Shown piece after piece: positions 24,085 to 34,659 of a stretch of 64,000 nt of DNA. The translations under genes and the position numbers were made by a program. The notes under the pieces are model-generated. The model saw only the letters and a program-made list of their open reading frames with translations, made no database searches and was not told the origin of the DNA. Source of the DNA: Cephalopachus bancanus (lineage: Eukaryota; Chordata; Mammalia; Primates; Tarsiidae). Numbering within the stretch: the stretch's first letter is position 1; each line of letters opens with the position of its first letter. Location: NCBI GenBank assembly GCA_027257055.1, contig JAPVLO010000044.1:2542001-2606000 (forward strand), written 5' to 3'.

Positions 24085-24200
24085 GGCTACACCCCATGCT
24101 TCAGACAGGGCAGTTAAGGGCCAAGGAGGCCAAGGGATTGGGCCAAGTTCACACAGGTGACTTAATGCCAGTTCTGGTCTCCAAGTCTCAGATTCCAAGC
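24085..24200 (-). repeat. Weak MIR, antisense
   Basis: 'ggccaagttcacacaggtga' resembles the 'gcccaaggtcacacagct' antisense landmark, followed by a degraded 5' portion. Confidence 0.42.
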
Positions 24201-24439
24201 GTAGGGCCCCTGCAGGCTGCACCTGCCTCCTTGTCCTCTCTCTGCGTATCCTGGAGAGCTCAGCTACCAGAGGCCTGGAAAGTCTTATAGGACTCTAGTC
24301 TGGGACCATTGACTGTCACATGGCCAGGAGGAGCACCGGTGAAAGCAACACCCAGGACAAAAGACGGAGGTTGCCTCTCACAGTTTATAGCTCATGGAGG
24401 GAGAGCGGCTTCTTAAAGGACCCAAGTACGGAGAGACCT

Positions 24440-24990
24440 TCCAGGCGTGCAAATCCAGAATGCAAAAATAAAAGAGACAGACACATTTGACCACATACAA
24501 ATGTTAATCTTTTATAAGGCAAAAGATGCCATAAGTAAAGGTAAGAGACAATAAATGTGGGGAAAAAATATTTGTGATGCAGAGAACAAAGGGTTGCCAT
24601 CTATAATATACAAAGAGCTCTTACAAATTGAAAAGAAAAGGGCAAACAACCCAAAAGAAATTATGGCAAAGGACATGAATAGGCGATTCACCAAGAATGA
24701 AGCCAAGTGGCTGCAGACAAATGAAAAGATGCTCACACTCATTAGTGGTTGGGAAATGCAAATTAAGCTGACAATGAGATACCACAGAGGGACATTTGAA
24801 GGAACAATTACACAATGGCTGGCAGAGAGTAAGGGGAAAGCTACACTCAGGCATTATTGCTGAAAAACGTAAATTGTTAGAGACTTTTAGAGAAGGAATC
24901 TGGCAACTTCAATTAAAACTCAAAGCATTACATTAAAAATTTTGCATTTAAAATATAAATTTTACATTGAAAATATTTCCTTAGACCCAA
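24440..24990 (+). repeat. Old L1 ORF2 fragment
   Basis: 'catctataatatacaaagag', 'gacatgaataggcgattcac', 'gctcacactcattagtggtt' and 'acaatgagataccacagagg' are in the order of the 3' half of L1 ORF2. A 102-codon frame survives by chance; stops break the rest. Confidence 0.78.
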
Positions 24991-25124
24991 CAATCCCTGG
25001 AAATCTGATAGAAATTAAACCACCATATCTAGAAGACAAGAAACAAAAGACATTGATTGAATCTATGTTCATAATTATAAGAGAAAAAAACTCGAAACAC
25101 AGCGTGGCAGACACAGGCACACAG

Positions 25125-25440
25125 GGAATAACTTATTTCCCAGACTCCCAGCAGTATGTTGGGACCATGTGACTGGGCCTGGCCAATGGACTTGGGGAAG
25201 AAGTGTGGCCATGAAGCCTGCTGCATGGGCTTCTCTGTCTCTTCCCCTCAGTCGTGACTGCTGAGACTCCATGATGGAGATGGAAAGAGCTCAATCCCTG
25301 AGTCACTGCATGGAGGAGACCACTCAAGGGCTACCCAATCACGCTACATTGGGACAGGAACAAGAAACCCACCTCCCTGTTTTGTTAAGATGCTACAATT
25401 TGGGGGTTTCCTTGTGGCCACAGCAGAGTCTTAGCTCACT
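25125..25440 (+). repeat. Possible MaLR-type LTR
   Basis: 'atttcccagactcccagcag', 'gggaccatgtgactgggcct', 'ctggccaatggacttgggga' and 'tggccacagcagagtctta' follow the order of an old LTR family. Family name uncertain. Confidence 0.4.
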
Positions 25441-25461
25441 TTAATTAATGCACAAGCTAAG

Positions 25462-25932
25462 TGTCCAACAGTAGAGTTAGGTCAATGGGCCAGGGCCGCA
25501 GGTAAGACACAAAGAATTGCACAGAAATTAGAATGGAAAAGAGGGTTTATTTAGAAAGTAGATTAGAGAGAAAGGGTGGATCAACCTCTCCAAGATGGAA
25601 AGGAGGCCAGAGCTTAAAGAAAGCATGGCCGACAGAGCTTGAGACTAGGGGCCTTTAAAACTTCTTTTGGGGGTGAGTGGGACAGGCAAGCACTCACTAG
25701 AGATGGCGTCATGGGATGGGGTCTATTTCCAGTTTATCTCTGCTGACCGAATGGATGGGTGGGTCAGTCACATAGATGAGAAGAGAAGGTCAGGGCCGGT
25801 AGCTGAAAGACAAATTCTTAGGAGATGTTAATCTCACTGTCCTCTGACTCGCCAGGGTTCTGGGAAAGGATTCTTGTCACGTATGAGCTCAAGGAGGCCA
25901 GAGAAACTCCATTTTGGGCTCTGTCCTTTTCA
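25462..25932 (-). mobile_element. Likely solitary retroviral LTR, antisense
   Basis: A 471-bp block bounded by TG (tgtccaaca) and CA (ccttttca). Read on the minus strand it has a promoter-like U3, an AATAAA signal (plus strand tttatt at 25546-25551) and a short U5 with a T-rich part. It lacks a matching flanking duplication in my reading. No gag, pol or env sequence is adjacent. It appears less decayed than the MLT1 copies. Confidence 0.58.
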
Positions 25933-25955
25933 ACTAGGAAACAGTTGACTGAATG

Positions 25956-25989
25956 ATGACACAGCACACCTTATGACACAGCACACCTT
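25956..25989. repeat. Perfect 17-bp tandem duplication
   Basis: atgacacagcacacctt occurs twice with no mismatch (25956-25972 and 25973-25989). Confidence 0.95.
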
Positions 25990-26420
25990 AGACTATCACC
26001 CAGACAGCACAAAGAACAAATCAGAGCTAGACCAAGGGATGGATCACCTATTGTCCAGATGGCCCATTGTCCAGATCAGCCAGATGAGATGTTACATGTG
26101 CTATTCTGCATTTCATCTTTCTCCTCATCAGGAGAAAGAAGGAGGAGAAAAGCGGAATGTAGAAAAGCATATAAAACATCTCATCTGGCTGATCATGTGG
26201 GTCATTGTGCCATTGGGTGATCCAGATCCAAAAGACCCCATGAAAATGTATGAGTACCACATACACACACGTGTGTGCTGCGTATGTGTGTATGTGTGCA
26301 TGCAATTAGAGGAGAAGGGACGAGAACATGGAAGGATACTCTTAGTCTGCTAGGATGGGCTGAGTGGGAGGGAGGAAAGAAGGTGGAGGAGGAACAAGCA
26401 ATTAAACAGAAAAAGCACAT

Positions 26421-26702
26421 CTGGCTGTGCACAGTGGCTGATGCCTGGAATGCCAACACCTTGGGAAGCAAAGGTAGGAAGATTGCTGGAGCCCAGGAGT
26501 TTGAGACCAGCCTGGGCAACATAGCGAGACCACGTCTCTGCAAAAAAGAAAAAAATTAGCCGGGAATGGTGGTATATACCTCTGGTGCCAGCTACTCCAG
26601 AGGCTGAGGCAGGAGAATTGCTTGAGCCCAGGAGTTGGAGACTGCGGTAAGCCGTTGTGAGACCACTGCACGCCAGCATGGGTAACAGAGTGATACCCTG
26701 AC
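26421..26702 (+). mobile_element. AluJ whose tail seeds a GAAA repeat
   Basis: 'ctggctgtgcacagtggctg' to 'aacagagtgataccctgaca'. An old full-length Alu followed immediately by (GAAA)n, consistent with microsatellite growth from an A tail. Confidence 0.9.
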
Positions 26703-26735
26703 AGACAGAAGGAAAGAAAGAAAGAAAGAAGAGAG

Positions 26736-26801
<66 letters not shown>

Positions 26802-26834
26802 GGAGGGAGGGAGGGAGAGAGGGAGGGAGGGAGG
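26703..26834. repeat. (GAAA)n-(GGGA)n microsatellite
   Basis: Long uninterrupted gaaa units pass into ggga units. It explains the Phe/Leu/Ser-rich minus-strand open frames across 26350-26873. Confidence 0.97.
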
Positions 26835-27400
26835 ACATCCACAAAAACAGTTTACATGAGCACATTTTTGCATTTATGTATGTGCAGATGTAAACATAAG
26901 AACGTTTTCATATTGAAGAATAAAACCTATCTTCTTTAGAGCAAGAGAAAAAAGTCACTCACCTTGCTGGCAGACACAGGGGAGGGGGCCAGAAGCACCA
27001 GGAGGCCCGCAGAAGGTCCAGGCCCTGTCTCTCTTCCTGGCTGAGCCTGGTCTGGATGTTGCCTCTTTGAGATGTGACTAGAAAGAAGGGGGAGAGAAGG
27101 TGCCTGTGAGCATCTTGATATGAAGGCTGGAGCTGGAGGGTAGGGGCTGCCTCCAGGCCTTCTGGGGACATAGAGGAGCCCTCAGCCAGCAGCATCTCTG
27201 AAGTTAAGACAGCATGTGGAGGAGGGCCTGCCAAGATAGATATCTCCAAGGTCAAAGGCCAGAGGCCAAATTCAATTTATAGGCAGATTTTGTTTGGTTT
27301 ACATGGTGATGTCTGGAAAATTCAAATTGGTTGCCAAAATATTCAGATTGGCAGATTTTATACACACCCCAAACTTAATATCTCCTGTTTATTTTTTCTA
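26835..27400. other. Unassigned single-copy DNA
   Basis: No feature recognised. Confidence 0.35.
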
Positions 27401-27697
27401 ATTTTTTTATTTTTAAGTTGGGATTTTACTCTGTCACCCAGGCTTGAGTGCAATGGCACGATCACAGCTCACTGCAGCCTCAAACTCCTGAGCTCAGGTG
27501 ATCCTCCCACGTTAGCCTCCTGAGTAGCTGAGACTGTGGGTACACACCACTACACCTGGCTAATTTTTTGAATATTTTTGTAGAGACAAGGTCTCGCTTT
27601 GTTGCCCAGGCTAGTTTTGAACTCCTGGACTCAGACAATCCTCCCACCTTGGCCTCCCAAAGTGCTGGGATTACAGGTGTGAGCCACCATGTCCAAC
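27401..27697 (-). mobile_element. AluJ, antisense
   Basis: 'gttgggattttactctgtca' to 'gtgtgagccaccatgtccaa'. An old full-length copy with ancestral A and B boxes on the minus strand. Confidence 0.92.
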
Positions 27698-27731
27698 ACA
27701 TATCTCCAGTTTATTGTGAAAAAAAAATCAA

Positions 27732-28017
27732 GCCGGGCTCGGTGGCTCAGCCTGTAATCCAGCGCCTTTGGGAGGCAGAGGTGAGTGGATTGCCTGAGCC
27801 GGTGGGTTCGAGACCTGCCTGGGCAGCAAGACCTCATCTCTACAATAAATCAGAAAATCAGCCGGGCATGGTAGCGCATGCCTGTAATTCCGGCTACTCG
27901 GAAGGCTGAGGCGGAAGGATCGCCGGAGCCCAGCAGGTCGAGGCTGCGGTGGCCGGGAGCGGCCACTGCACTCCAGTCTGGGCGACAGAGTGAGACTCCA
28001 CCTCAAAAAAAAAAAAA
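27732..28017 (+). mobile_element. Young lineage-specific Alu
   Basis: A derived-group copy: 'agcgcctttgggaggcag', 'gggcagcaagacc', linker 'ctacaataaatcagaaaatc', 'gtggccgggagcggccac'. A box tggctcagcctg and B box ggttcgagacc are both intact. A-rich flanks (gaaaaaaaaatca and gaaaaagaaatca) suggest an imperfect duplication. It lies 34 bp from the preceding AluJ in opposite orientation, forming an inverted Alu pair. Confidence 0.95.
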
Positions 28018-28874
28018 GAAAAAGAAATCAGATACTTTAGCCACATCCATGCCCATATGCCTGAATGGCAACAATTGCCTGGAGCTAAGGAATGGCCACA
28101 CCCTTTAGACAAGGCATGCGCTCTTCAGTTTACCTCAGTCTCCATCACACCCTAGCGTTCCCCCAGGTCATTCCACTCACTTTGTATCATCTGACCAATC
28201 TCCAAGTCACATTTGTGTGCACGATCCCACAGCCCATCAGTCCCTTATACACATACCCTGACTGAACAAAATAAAAATCAAGCCCCATGGGCAAACAAGC
28301 CTGGATTCTGGCTCTACCCCTTAGTAGCTGCAATGCCTTGGAACTCCATCAACTTAGCTGAACTGGAATCACATTTTCCCAGAATTTCCATATGGTTCTG
28401 TGTTCATGTTGGCCAAAACAGGCATTCTGTGTGAGATCTAGAAGGAGGGAGTGAAAGGGCAGCCGTATTTTCAGTCCTCCAAGTCGGCACAGGGTTCTTG
28501 GCCCTGTAACCACCCACACCTGCTGGCGCCGACCTGCTGGCACTTCTCACTACAGGGACAGTGCCGGCCTCTCCAGCTTTCCAGATCTTGCTCAGCGTCT
28601 CCCTGTCCTGACTAGCATGTGTGCAGCTCCGGAGGAAAGTGCACCAACCTCTCCTCCAGGTCACTGGGAGCCTGGAAGCTGGAAAGAGTGAAGATGGACA
28701 CTGCTTCAGTGTGCCTGCCCACACCCACCTGCAGCCTTCCTTCCGGTGGCTGATGCCGCAAGACTTCGGGCTCAACCCCGAGGCAGAGGCGACCGCCTTA
28801 CAATTATATAAGCCCATAATAACCGGGCTCTTCTGTATCACCGTGGAGGTCGTGCTTCTCTGATCTTCCCTGAC
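28018..28874. other. Unassigned DNA
   Basis: 28290-28345 contains a MIR-like piece (cctggattctggctctac). The remainder is GC-rich with no recognised exon. Confidence 0.35.
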
Positions 28875-29050
28875 TGCTACCCTCTCTGTGTGATCTTAGA
28901 CAAGTTTCTTAATCTTGCTCAGCCTCATGCCCCACCTTAAGCCCCTGATCACCATGCCTAATTCCGATGGTTACAGGGAGCACAAGAAGGACATGAAAAG
29001 TGCCAAGCACAGGGCCTGGCCCAGCACAGACTCAATAAATGCCATGTGTC
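28875..29050 (+). repeat. MIR
   Basis: 'ctctgtgtgatcttagacaa', 'gtttcttaatcttgctcag' and 'cagcacagactcaataaatg' are the centre and 3' end of a sense MIR. The 5' part may be the piece at 28290-28345, separated by about 530 bp. Confidence 0.65.
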
Positions 29051-29779
29051 TAAAGCTACAGTGTCTTTAACTGGGGCCTGTGCACTTATGATGTTATGGA
29101 ACATCGGGGAAGAGACAAACTAACCGAATGACCCTAGTTTGATCCTTTGTCTCTAAATTAGCAATGCCTCTTCCTCATTCTGCAATATTACATATATATA
29201 AATTATACATAGATATGTTTATGTGAGTGTGCACATGTCTAAAACGAGAAATTTGGCAATTCTAAAATTGTTATTCTGATTTAGTGCAAGCAATCTCTCT
29301 TAGATTGGACCCCCAGGACTCAGGTGATGAAACAGAGATTTGTACCTCAGAGGGCTGTCAGGGAGCACTCTCGGGACCCACATTGAGGTGAGAGGATCAG
29401 GCTGTGCAAAGGGAGATGCTGGGCGTGGTGCAGTTAGAGCAGAGGCGGGTGCCACCCCACAGGGAGCTTTGAATCCCAAAGGCCCTTCAGAGATGCCCCA
29501 CATCAAGGTAGTGTCCAGACCTTGGTGCTGCACCTCAGCCACTCCCTAAATGTGGACTCCCAGACAGGAAGTGTACCCAAAGGCAGGCACTCTCTGCCAA
29601 GACCATCCATCCCTGGGAGGGATTCCTTGGAGCTGACAACCACCAGCACCCCACATGGGGGGCCCTGCCCTCGAGGGCCACAAGTGGTATAGAAGGTAGA
29701 CATGACCCTAACACCTGGGCTCTGCAGACAGCTGCCATGCAAGGGCTGAGCAGGCAGTCCTGTCCTCTTGAATGGGAGT
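29051..29779. other. Unassigned DNA
   Basis: An AT-rich left part (29150-29290) precedes a GC-rich part with overlapping open frames on both strands. No family resemblance. Confidence 0.35.
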
Positions 29780-29890
29780 GCCACGAGGGCCTGGGCCGTG
29801 TCTCCTCTGCCACTGTATCACCTGTGCTTGGCATGGGGACGGGCTTAGAGGAGGTGCGCAAATGCATTTGTTAAGAGAATGAGAGAATCA
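29780..29890 (+). repeat. L2 3' end
   Basis: 'cactgtatcacctgtgcttg' and 'gcatttgttaagagaatgag' resemble the terminal L2 landmarks (tgtatccccagc, ttgttgaatgaatg). Confidence 0.5.
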
Positions 29891-30019
29891 CTAGATCCAG
29901 ACCTGAGTCATGTTGTAAGCCTGCTTCCCCATTCAAGCAATGTTGACATGAAAGGCACATCTGAGCAGCCACATCTTCTCTGTGGATGGGGTGAGATTCT
30001 GGCTTCCCATTTTGCCTAC

Positions 30020-30110
30020 ATTTTCCCCTAGTAGGGAGCATGCGCCCCCTTTTCCTCCTTTAAGAGTTCCACTTCCTGCAGGAAGTCTTCCCAGATGACA
30101 CAATCCCACG
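30020..30110 (+). repeat. L2 fragment
   Basis: 'cacttcctgcaggaagtctt' followed by 'cccagatgac' matches the L2 landmark 'ctccaggaagccttccctga'. Confidence 0.55.
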
Positions 30111-30318
30111 TGCACACACATACACACCCGTACACATACTCTGTTCCCCAAAGACCAACTATGAGTCTTGGAGGTCAGAACAGAGAGGCTGGAAGGAAAG
30201 GCTCAGAGCTTCCGTCCCTCCTTCCCACCTCCACCTCCATCAGCATCCACCCCTGCACAACCACTGCAAGCCCGAGGCAGGGGTTCCACTCCCCAGATGC
30301 AATTAGGTTAGCCTAACC

Positions 30319-30505
30319 CAGGCATGTCCAGCCTGCAGCCCAGAACAGCCTGTAACACAGCCCCACAAAATCTTTTAACATCATGTTAAAACAGACATTA
30401 TGATGAGCACTTTCAGAAGTCTTATATGTATATACACTAACTATATTATATAATTTCTGTGTTGCCCAAGACAATTCCTCCTTAGACAAAGATTGGACAA
30501 CCCTG
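30319..30505. mobile_element. Short nonautonomous hAT transposon
   Basis: A 187-bp element with matching terminal inverted repeats, caggcatgtccagcctg and agattggacaaccctg (minus strand cagggttgtccaatct). Flanks gcctaacc and gctaacca share ctaacc, a degraded 8-bp duplication. Inner landmarks are 'aaaatcttttaacatcatg' and 'tgcccaagacaattcc'. Confidence 0.75.
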
Positions 30506-30714
30506 GCTAACCAACCATGGTACACTCACTCCCCATGGTTTCAGGACCGGCCCACAATGCAATTCTGGCCAGTGAGGGAAAGCGGGCTTCTGTGAAAAGT
30601 TTCCTCGCTGATTAAAATGAGATATGCTGGACGAGGTGGCCCCTACCATGTGATAGTGTCACATTTTGGGAGTGACCCGGGAACTGTGACTGTCCCTTGA
30701 AAGTGTGAAAGTAA

Positions 30715-31000
30715 GTTGGGCTCGGTGGCTCAGCCTGTAATCCCAGTGCTTTGGGAGGCTGAGGCAAGTGAATTGCCCGAGCCCACGGGTTCAAGACCCG
30801 CCTGGGCAACTTGGTGAGCTCTCGTCTCTACAATAAAACAAAAACTAGCTGGGTGTGGTAGTGCATGCCTGTAGTTCCGGCTACTTGGAGGGTTGAGGCG
30901 GAAGGATCGCCGGAGCCCAGCAAGTTGAGGTTGCGGTGGCCGGGAGCATGCCACTCTACTCCAGTCTGGGCGACAGTGAGACTCCAACTCAAAAAAAAAA
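30715..31000 (+). mobile_element. Lineage-specific Alu with perfect 15-bp TSD
   Basis: Full length, with A box tggctcagcctg and B box ggttcaagacc. The right arm is still the earlier 'gtggccgggagcatgccac', so it predates the ggccac change. aaagtgtgaaagtaa is duplicated exactly at 30700-30714 and 30998-31012. Confidence 0.96.
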
Positions 31001-31012
31001 GTGTGAAAGTAA

Positions 31013-31639
31013 CCCGCCTGAGCATGTGCACAAATGGGGAACAGGACCCCGAGTCATGACCACATGCAGCTGCTGAGTTCATCAACACCACTAGAGCAGA
31101 CAGATGCCCTTGACGCCCCACGTCTCAGTGCAGCTGTCCAGTTTCTGCACATCCCATCTCTCATAGCCTGCACTGCGACTTCCTCTCGAGGCCTGCCTTG
31201 GGTTACTCAGTCATGGCCTGCAATAGTGGAGAGCAGCTGTCCATACTCGGAGAGGAGCTTGCTCTGTGCTGTTGGACACGGTTGAGGGAGCCTGGGGCCC
31301 CTGCTTGTGTGCAGCCATCATACAGCCATCTGACACTGAAGGTGGCAGAGTGGATGGAAAGAACGATACCCCTGAGCTGCTGATTGTCAGGTCCAGAACC
31401 CACCCGGCCCTGAAACTCTAGGTGGGTGACATAATAAAGCTGTTCACTGACTAAGCTGGCTTGAAGTAGGTTTCCATGACTTGCATCAGAAGCATTCCAA
31501 GTGGTCTAGAGGTCAAGCTCTTGTGGGTGTGCTCTCCCCCCCACCCTCTCACACCACACACTCGTGCATGTGCACACTCAGGAATGTGCACACAACTGCA
31601 AGGCCAATTTTCAGAACCCAATAGCTTTGCACACACCAG
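31013..31639. other. Unassigned single-copy DNA
   Basis: No feature recognised. 'aaactctaggtgggtgacat' to 'aataaagctgttc' near 31435 is a chance-level polyadenylation-like string. Confidence 0.35.
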
Positions 31640-31796
31640 CAAGATATCAATTTGAAGTAAAAGGGCACAGCCAGTGTAGAAAACAGTATGGCAGTTCCTC
31701 AAAAAATTAAACGTAGACTTGTTATGTCCCTGTAATTCTCTTCTGGGCATAGTCCCAAAAGACTGAAAGTAGGAACTCAGGCAGATATTAGTACAC

Positions 31797-32909
31797 CTGT
31801 TCGGAGAAACTCTGTTTTTATTCTGTTCTTATATCAACATGACAGTCATCAACACAGAAGACTTCCGGGACCCCACAATATGTGGGGATTTCTCCTCACT
31901 GGCAAGCAAGCAATCAGTTCTGCAATGCAAACCAGCAGAGTATCCTCCAATCCAAGTCCAGCGCTATCTTCCTGGACATAGCATCAGATCCCACAAACTG
32001 AGGGCTCAGTCTTCAAGACACCAGGCACCAGTTGAGCCTCCAGAACTTCCAAACTATGGGCTTCAAGTAGGGTTACCATTACCTCCCTCTTTGGGCTCGA
32101 TTAATTTCCTGGAGTGGCTCACAGAATGCAAGGGTACACTTGGTGTTTATTGTGAAGGACATTTTAAAGGAAATAAATAACTGCCAGACGAAAAGACATA
32201 TCAGGCAAGATCTGGAAGGGTTCTGAATACAGAAGCTTCATTCAGTCCCCGTGAAGTTGGGGGTGCCCCATCCTCCTGGCATGAGACATGTTCTTGTCCA
32301 CCTTCCCATCAACCTCCACATGTTCAGCTTTCCAGAAGGTCTCTGAACTCTGCCCTCTTGGAGGATTCATTATACAGGTATGATTGATTAAACCATCAGC
32401 CATGAATGATCAACTCAACCTGAGGCCTCTCCCCTCCCCAGAGGTTGGGGGATGGAGCTGAAATTCCCAACCTGCTTGCCTTCCTGCCTTGGTCTTTCTG
32501 GTGACCAGCTCAATCCTGAAGCTATCGGTCAGTTATTAGCATACAAAAATGTATAACTTCCAGCTGAGAGTGGTGACTCACACCTGTAATCTCAGCACTT
32601 TGGAAGGCTGAGGCGAGAGGATTGCCTGACCAGCCTTGGCAACATAACAAGAATTTGTCTCTACAAAAAAATTTAAAAATTAGCCAGATGTGGTGGTGCA
32701 TGCTTGTAGTCCCATCTACTTGGGAGGCTGAGGTAGAAGGATCACCTGAGCTCAGGAGGTGGAGGTTGTGGTGAGCACTCCAGCCTGAGCAATAGAGTAA
32801 GACCCAGACTCAAAAAAAACAATATCACTTTGAAGACTCCAAGGATTTTAGGAGTTGTAAGCCAGGAAGTGGGAATGAAAACCAAATATATACTTCACAA
32901 TATCACAAC
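31797..32909 (+). mobile_element. ERVL-type LTR inside L1, itself split by AluJ
   Basis: 'ttccgggaccccacaatatg', 'gattaatttcctggagtggc', 'ctccccagaggttgggggat', 'ctttctggtgaccagctcaa' and, after the AluJ, 'ccaaggattttaggagttgt' to 'cacaatatcacaac'. The order fits an old ERVL-like LTR (MLT2-like from memory). The surrounding L1 halves fix its boundaries to within about 10 bp. Confidence 0.7.
32560..32818 (+). mobile_element. AluJ inside LTR
   Basis: 'gagagtggtgactcacacct' to 'tagagtaagacccagactc' with an A tail. Both arms are shortened by small deletions (for example 'gcctgaccagccttggcaac'). Confidence 0.9.
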
Positions 32910-33420
32910 ATTTATGTTCATAGCAACATTACTCACAATAACCAAAAGGTGGAAGCAACATACATGTCCACTGGTGGATGAACAGAGAAACAAAACATGG
33001 TATATAAATACAATAGAATTATTTAGTTTTAAAAGGAATGACATTCTCACACACATGCTACAACATAGATGAACCCTGAAGACATTATGTTAAATGAAAT
33101 GAATCAGTCACAAAAGAACAAATATTGTATGATTTCACGTATACAAGATACATAGTCTTGGTAAATTCATAGAGATGAAAAGTTCATAGAATGGTGCTTT
33201 CCAGAAGATGAGGGGGGGTGGGAATTGAAATTTATTATTTAATGGGTAGAAAGTTTCAGTTGGGGAAGATAAAAAAGTTCTGAAGATGGATGGCAATGAT
33301 GGTTGTACAGCAATGTGAATGTACTTAATGTCACTGAACTGTGTACCTAAAAATGGTTTAAAAGTAAACATTATGTACATTTTACCATAATTCTAAAAAA
33401 TTGAAAACATAAGAGAAAAA

Positions 33421-34345
33421 AATCCCCTTCAAAATAATAAACAAACAAAAAATCACAAGTCACCTTGCAATAAACCCAACCAGAAATTCTCAGGACTCTG
33501 GAGAAAAATCATAAAGCTTTACTGAGATATAAAGGTTTGATCTATGTAAACAAAGGTATACCATGTCCATGGAGAAAAAGAATCACTATCATAAAGCCCA
33601 CAAATCCTCCCAAAGTAATATGATGCAATTCCAACCAAGATCCCAACAGAATTTTTCACCAAACTCAATATGCTGATTCTAAAAATCTGAGGAGGACTAT
33701 GACCCAAGAAAAACAAAATACAAGTTTTTGAAATTTTGATTGAAATATGACATGCACACAGAAAGGGCACAAATTATACATGTGCAACTCAATGGATTTT
33801 CACAAAGGAACATACATGGGTAACCTGGATCCAGATGAAGAAACAGAATATTGCCCCAGAAGTCCACTTTGCCTCCCTGCAGTCACTCCCCAGGTTACAG
33901 ATAATCACTCCCCTGATTTCTATCTTAATCAACTCGTTTTGTCCATTTTTAAACTTTCTGTGCATGGTCTCATGCCACATGTACTCTTGTGTGTCTGATT
34001 TCTTTCACCCACCATCATGATTATGCAATCCATTCAAATTATTTCCTAAGCTGTCAATTGTTTATTCTCATCTCTGTGTAATATTCCAGTGTAGGTATGT
34101 ATCCATTCTACCATTCACAGGCATCTGGCAGCTTCCGGCTTGGAGATGTTACAAAAAGCATTGTGGTATTTGTCTTTAGGTCTACATTTGTGCACAAATT
34201 TTCTTGGGCATATTCCTAAGCGTGGAACTACGGGGCTATCAAAAAAATTTTTTAAAGGAACATAAGATGTTTTGGTAAGGGGTGGGAATGAGGCAGTCTT
34301 GCCCTCATTCAAAATAAATTATAAAGCTATAGTAGTTAAAAAGCA
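33421..34345 (+). mobile_element. L1 ORF2 region split by an antisense L1
   Basis: 33421-33724 ('ataccatgtccatggagaaa', 'gcaattccaaccaagatccc', 'tatgctgattctaaaaatct') is L1 ORF2 in sense. It resumes after 34245 with 'cttgccctcattcaaaataa' and 'ttataaagctatagtag'. All frames are broken. Confidence 0.7.
33725..34245 (-). mobile_element. Old L1M 3' region, antisense, nested in L1
   Basis: 'ttgaaatatgacatgcacac', 'cagtcactccccaggttaca', 'gtgtaatattccagtgtagg' and 'cttgggcatattcctaagcg' are the antisense landmarks of an L1M 3' end and late ORF2. Its flanks are two halves of a sense L1. Confidence 0.68.
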
Positions 34346-34369
34346 CACCTACTGACATATCCTCAAATC

Positions 34370-34465
34370 CACACCCCCCCCACCCACACACACACTCACA
34401 CACACACACAGTCACACACACATGCATGCAGTACTCATGCATACGCACATATATACACACACAGG
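34370..34465. repeat. (CA)n-rich simple repeat
   Basis: An imperfect CA tract with a C run at its left and cacatatatacacacaca at its right. Confidence 0.9.
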
Positions 34466-34659
34466 CGGGCACTCTCAGCCCCCATGCCCCCTCTACCAGT
34501 CAGCACAGACAACTCCCAGGCTGGACTTCCCAGACCAGATAACTGAGTGTCTCGGTCCCTTTCAAGTGGTATCAGAGCACAGGCCTGCAAGTATCCAGGA
34601 GACGGCGGATGGAGAAAGGGAAGAAGAGAGAGAGCCCCCCTCCCCCACCCGCCCACTGG

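Larger units (their letters stand above)
31640..33420 (+). mobile_element. L1MB-type 3' end interrupted by an LTR
   Basis: L1 sequence runs 31640-31800 ('ggcagttcctcaaaaaatta' to 'gatattagtacacctgt') and resumes at 32910 with 'tgttcatagcaacattactc', in the order of one L1. It then runs through 'caatgtgaatgtacttaatg' to an A-rich end near 33420. About 1.1 kb of LTR and Alu separate the two parts. Confidence 0.82.

Noticed and set aside
24555..24863. 102-codon frame
   Set aside because: It is a remnant of old L1 ORF2 broken on both sides.
26350..26873. Phe/Leu/Ser-rich minus-strand frames up to 171 codons
   Set aside because: They are the antisense of an AluJ plus a (GAAA)n microsatellite.
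31435..31447. aataaag as a gene polyadenylation site
   Set aside because: A single hexamer without an upstream exon; such hexamers occur by chance.
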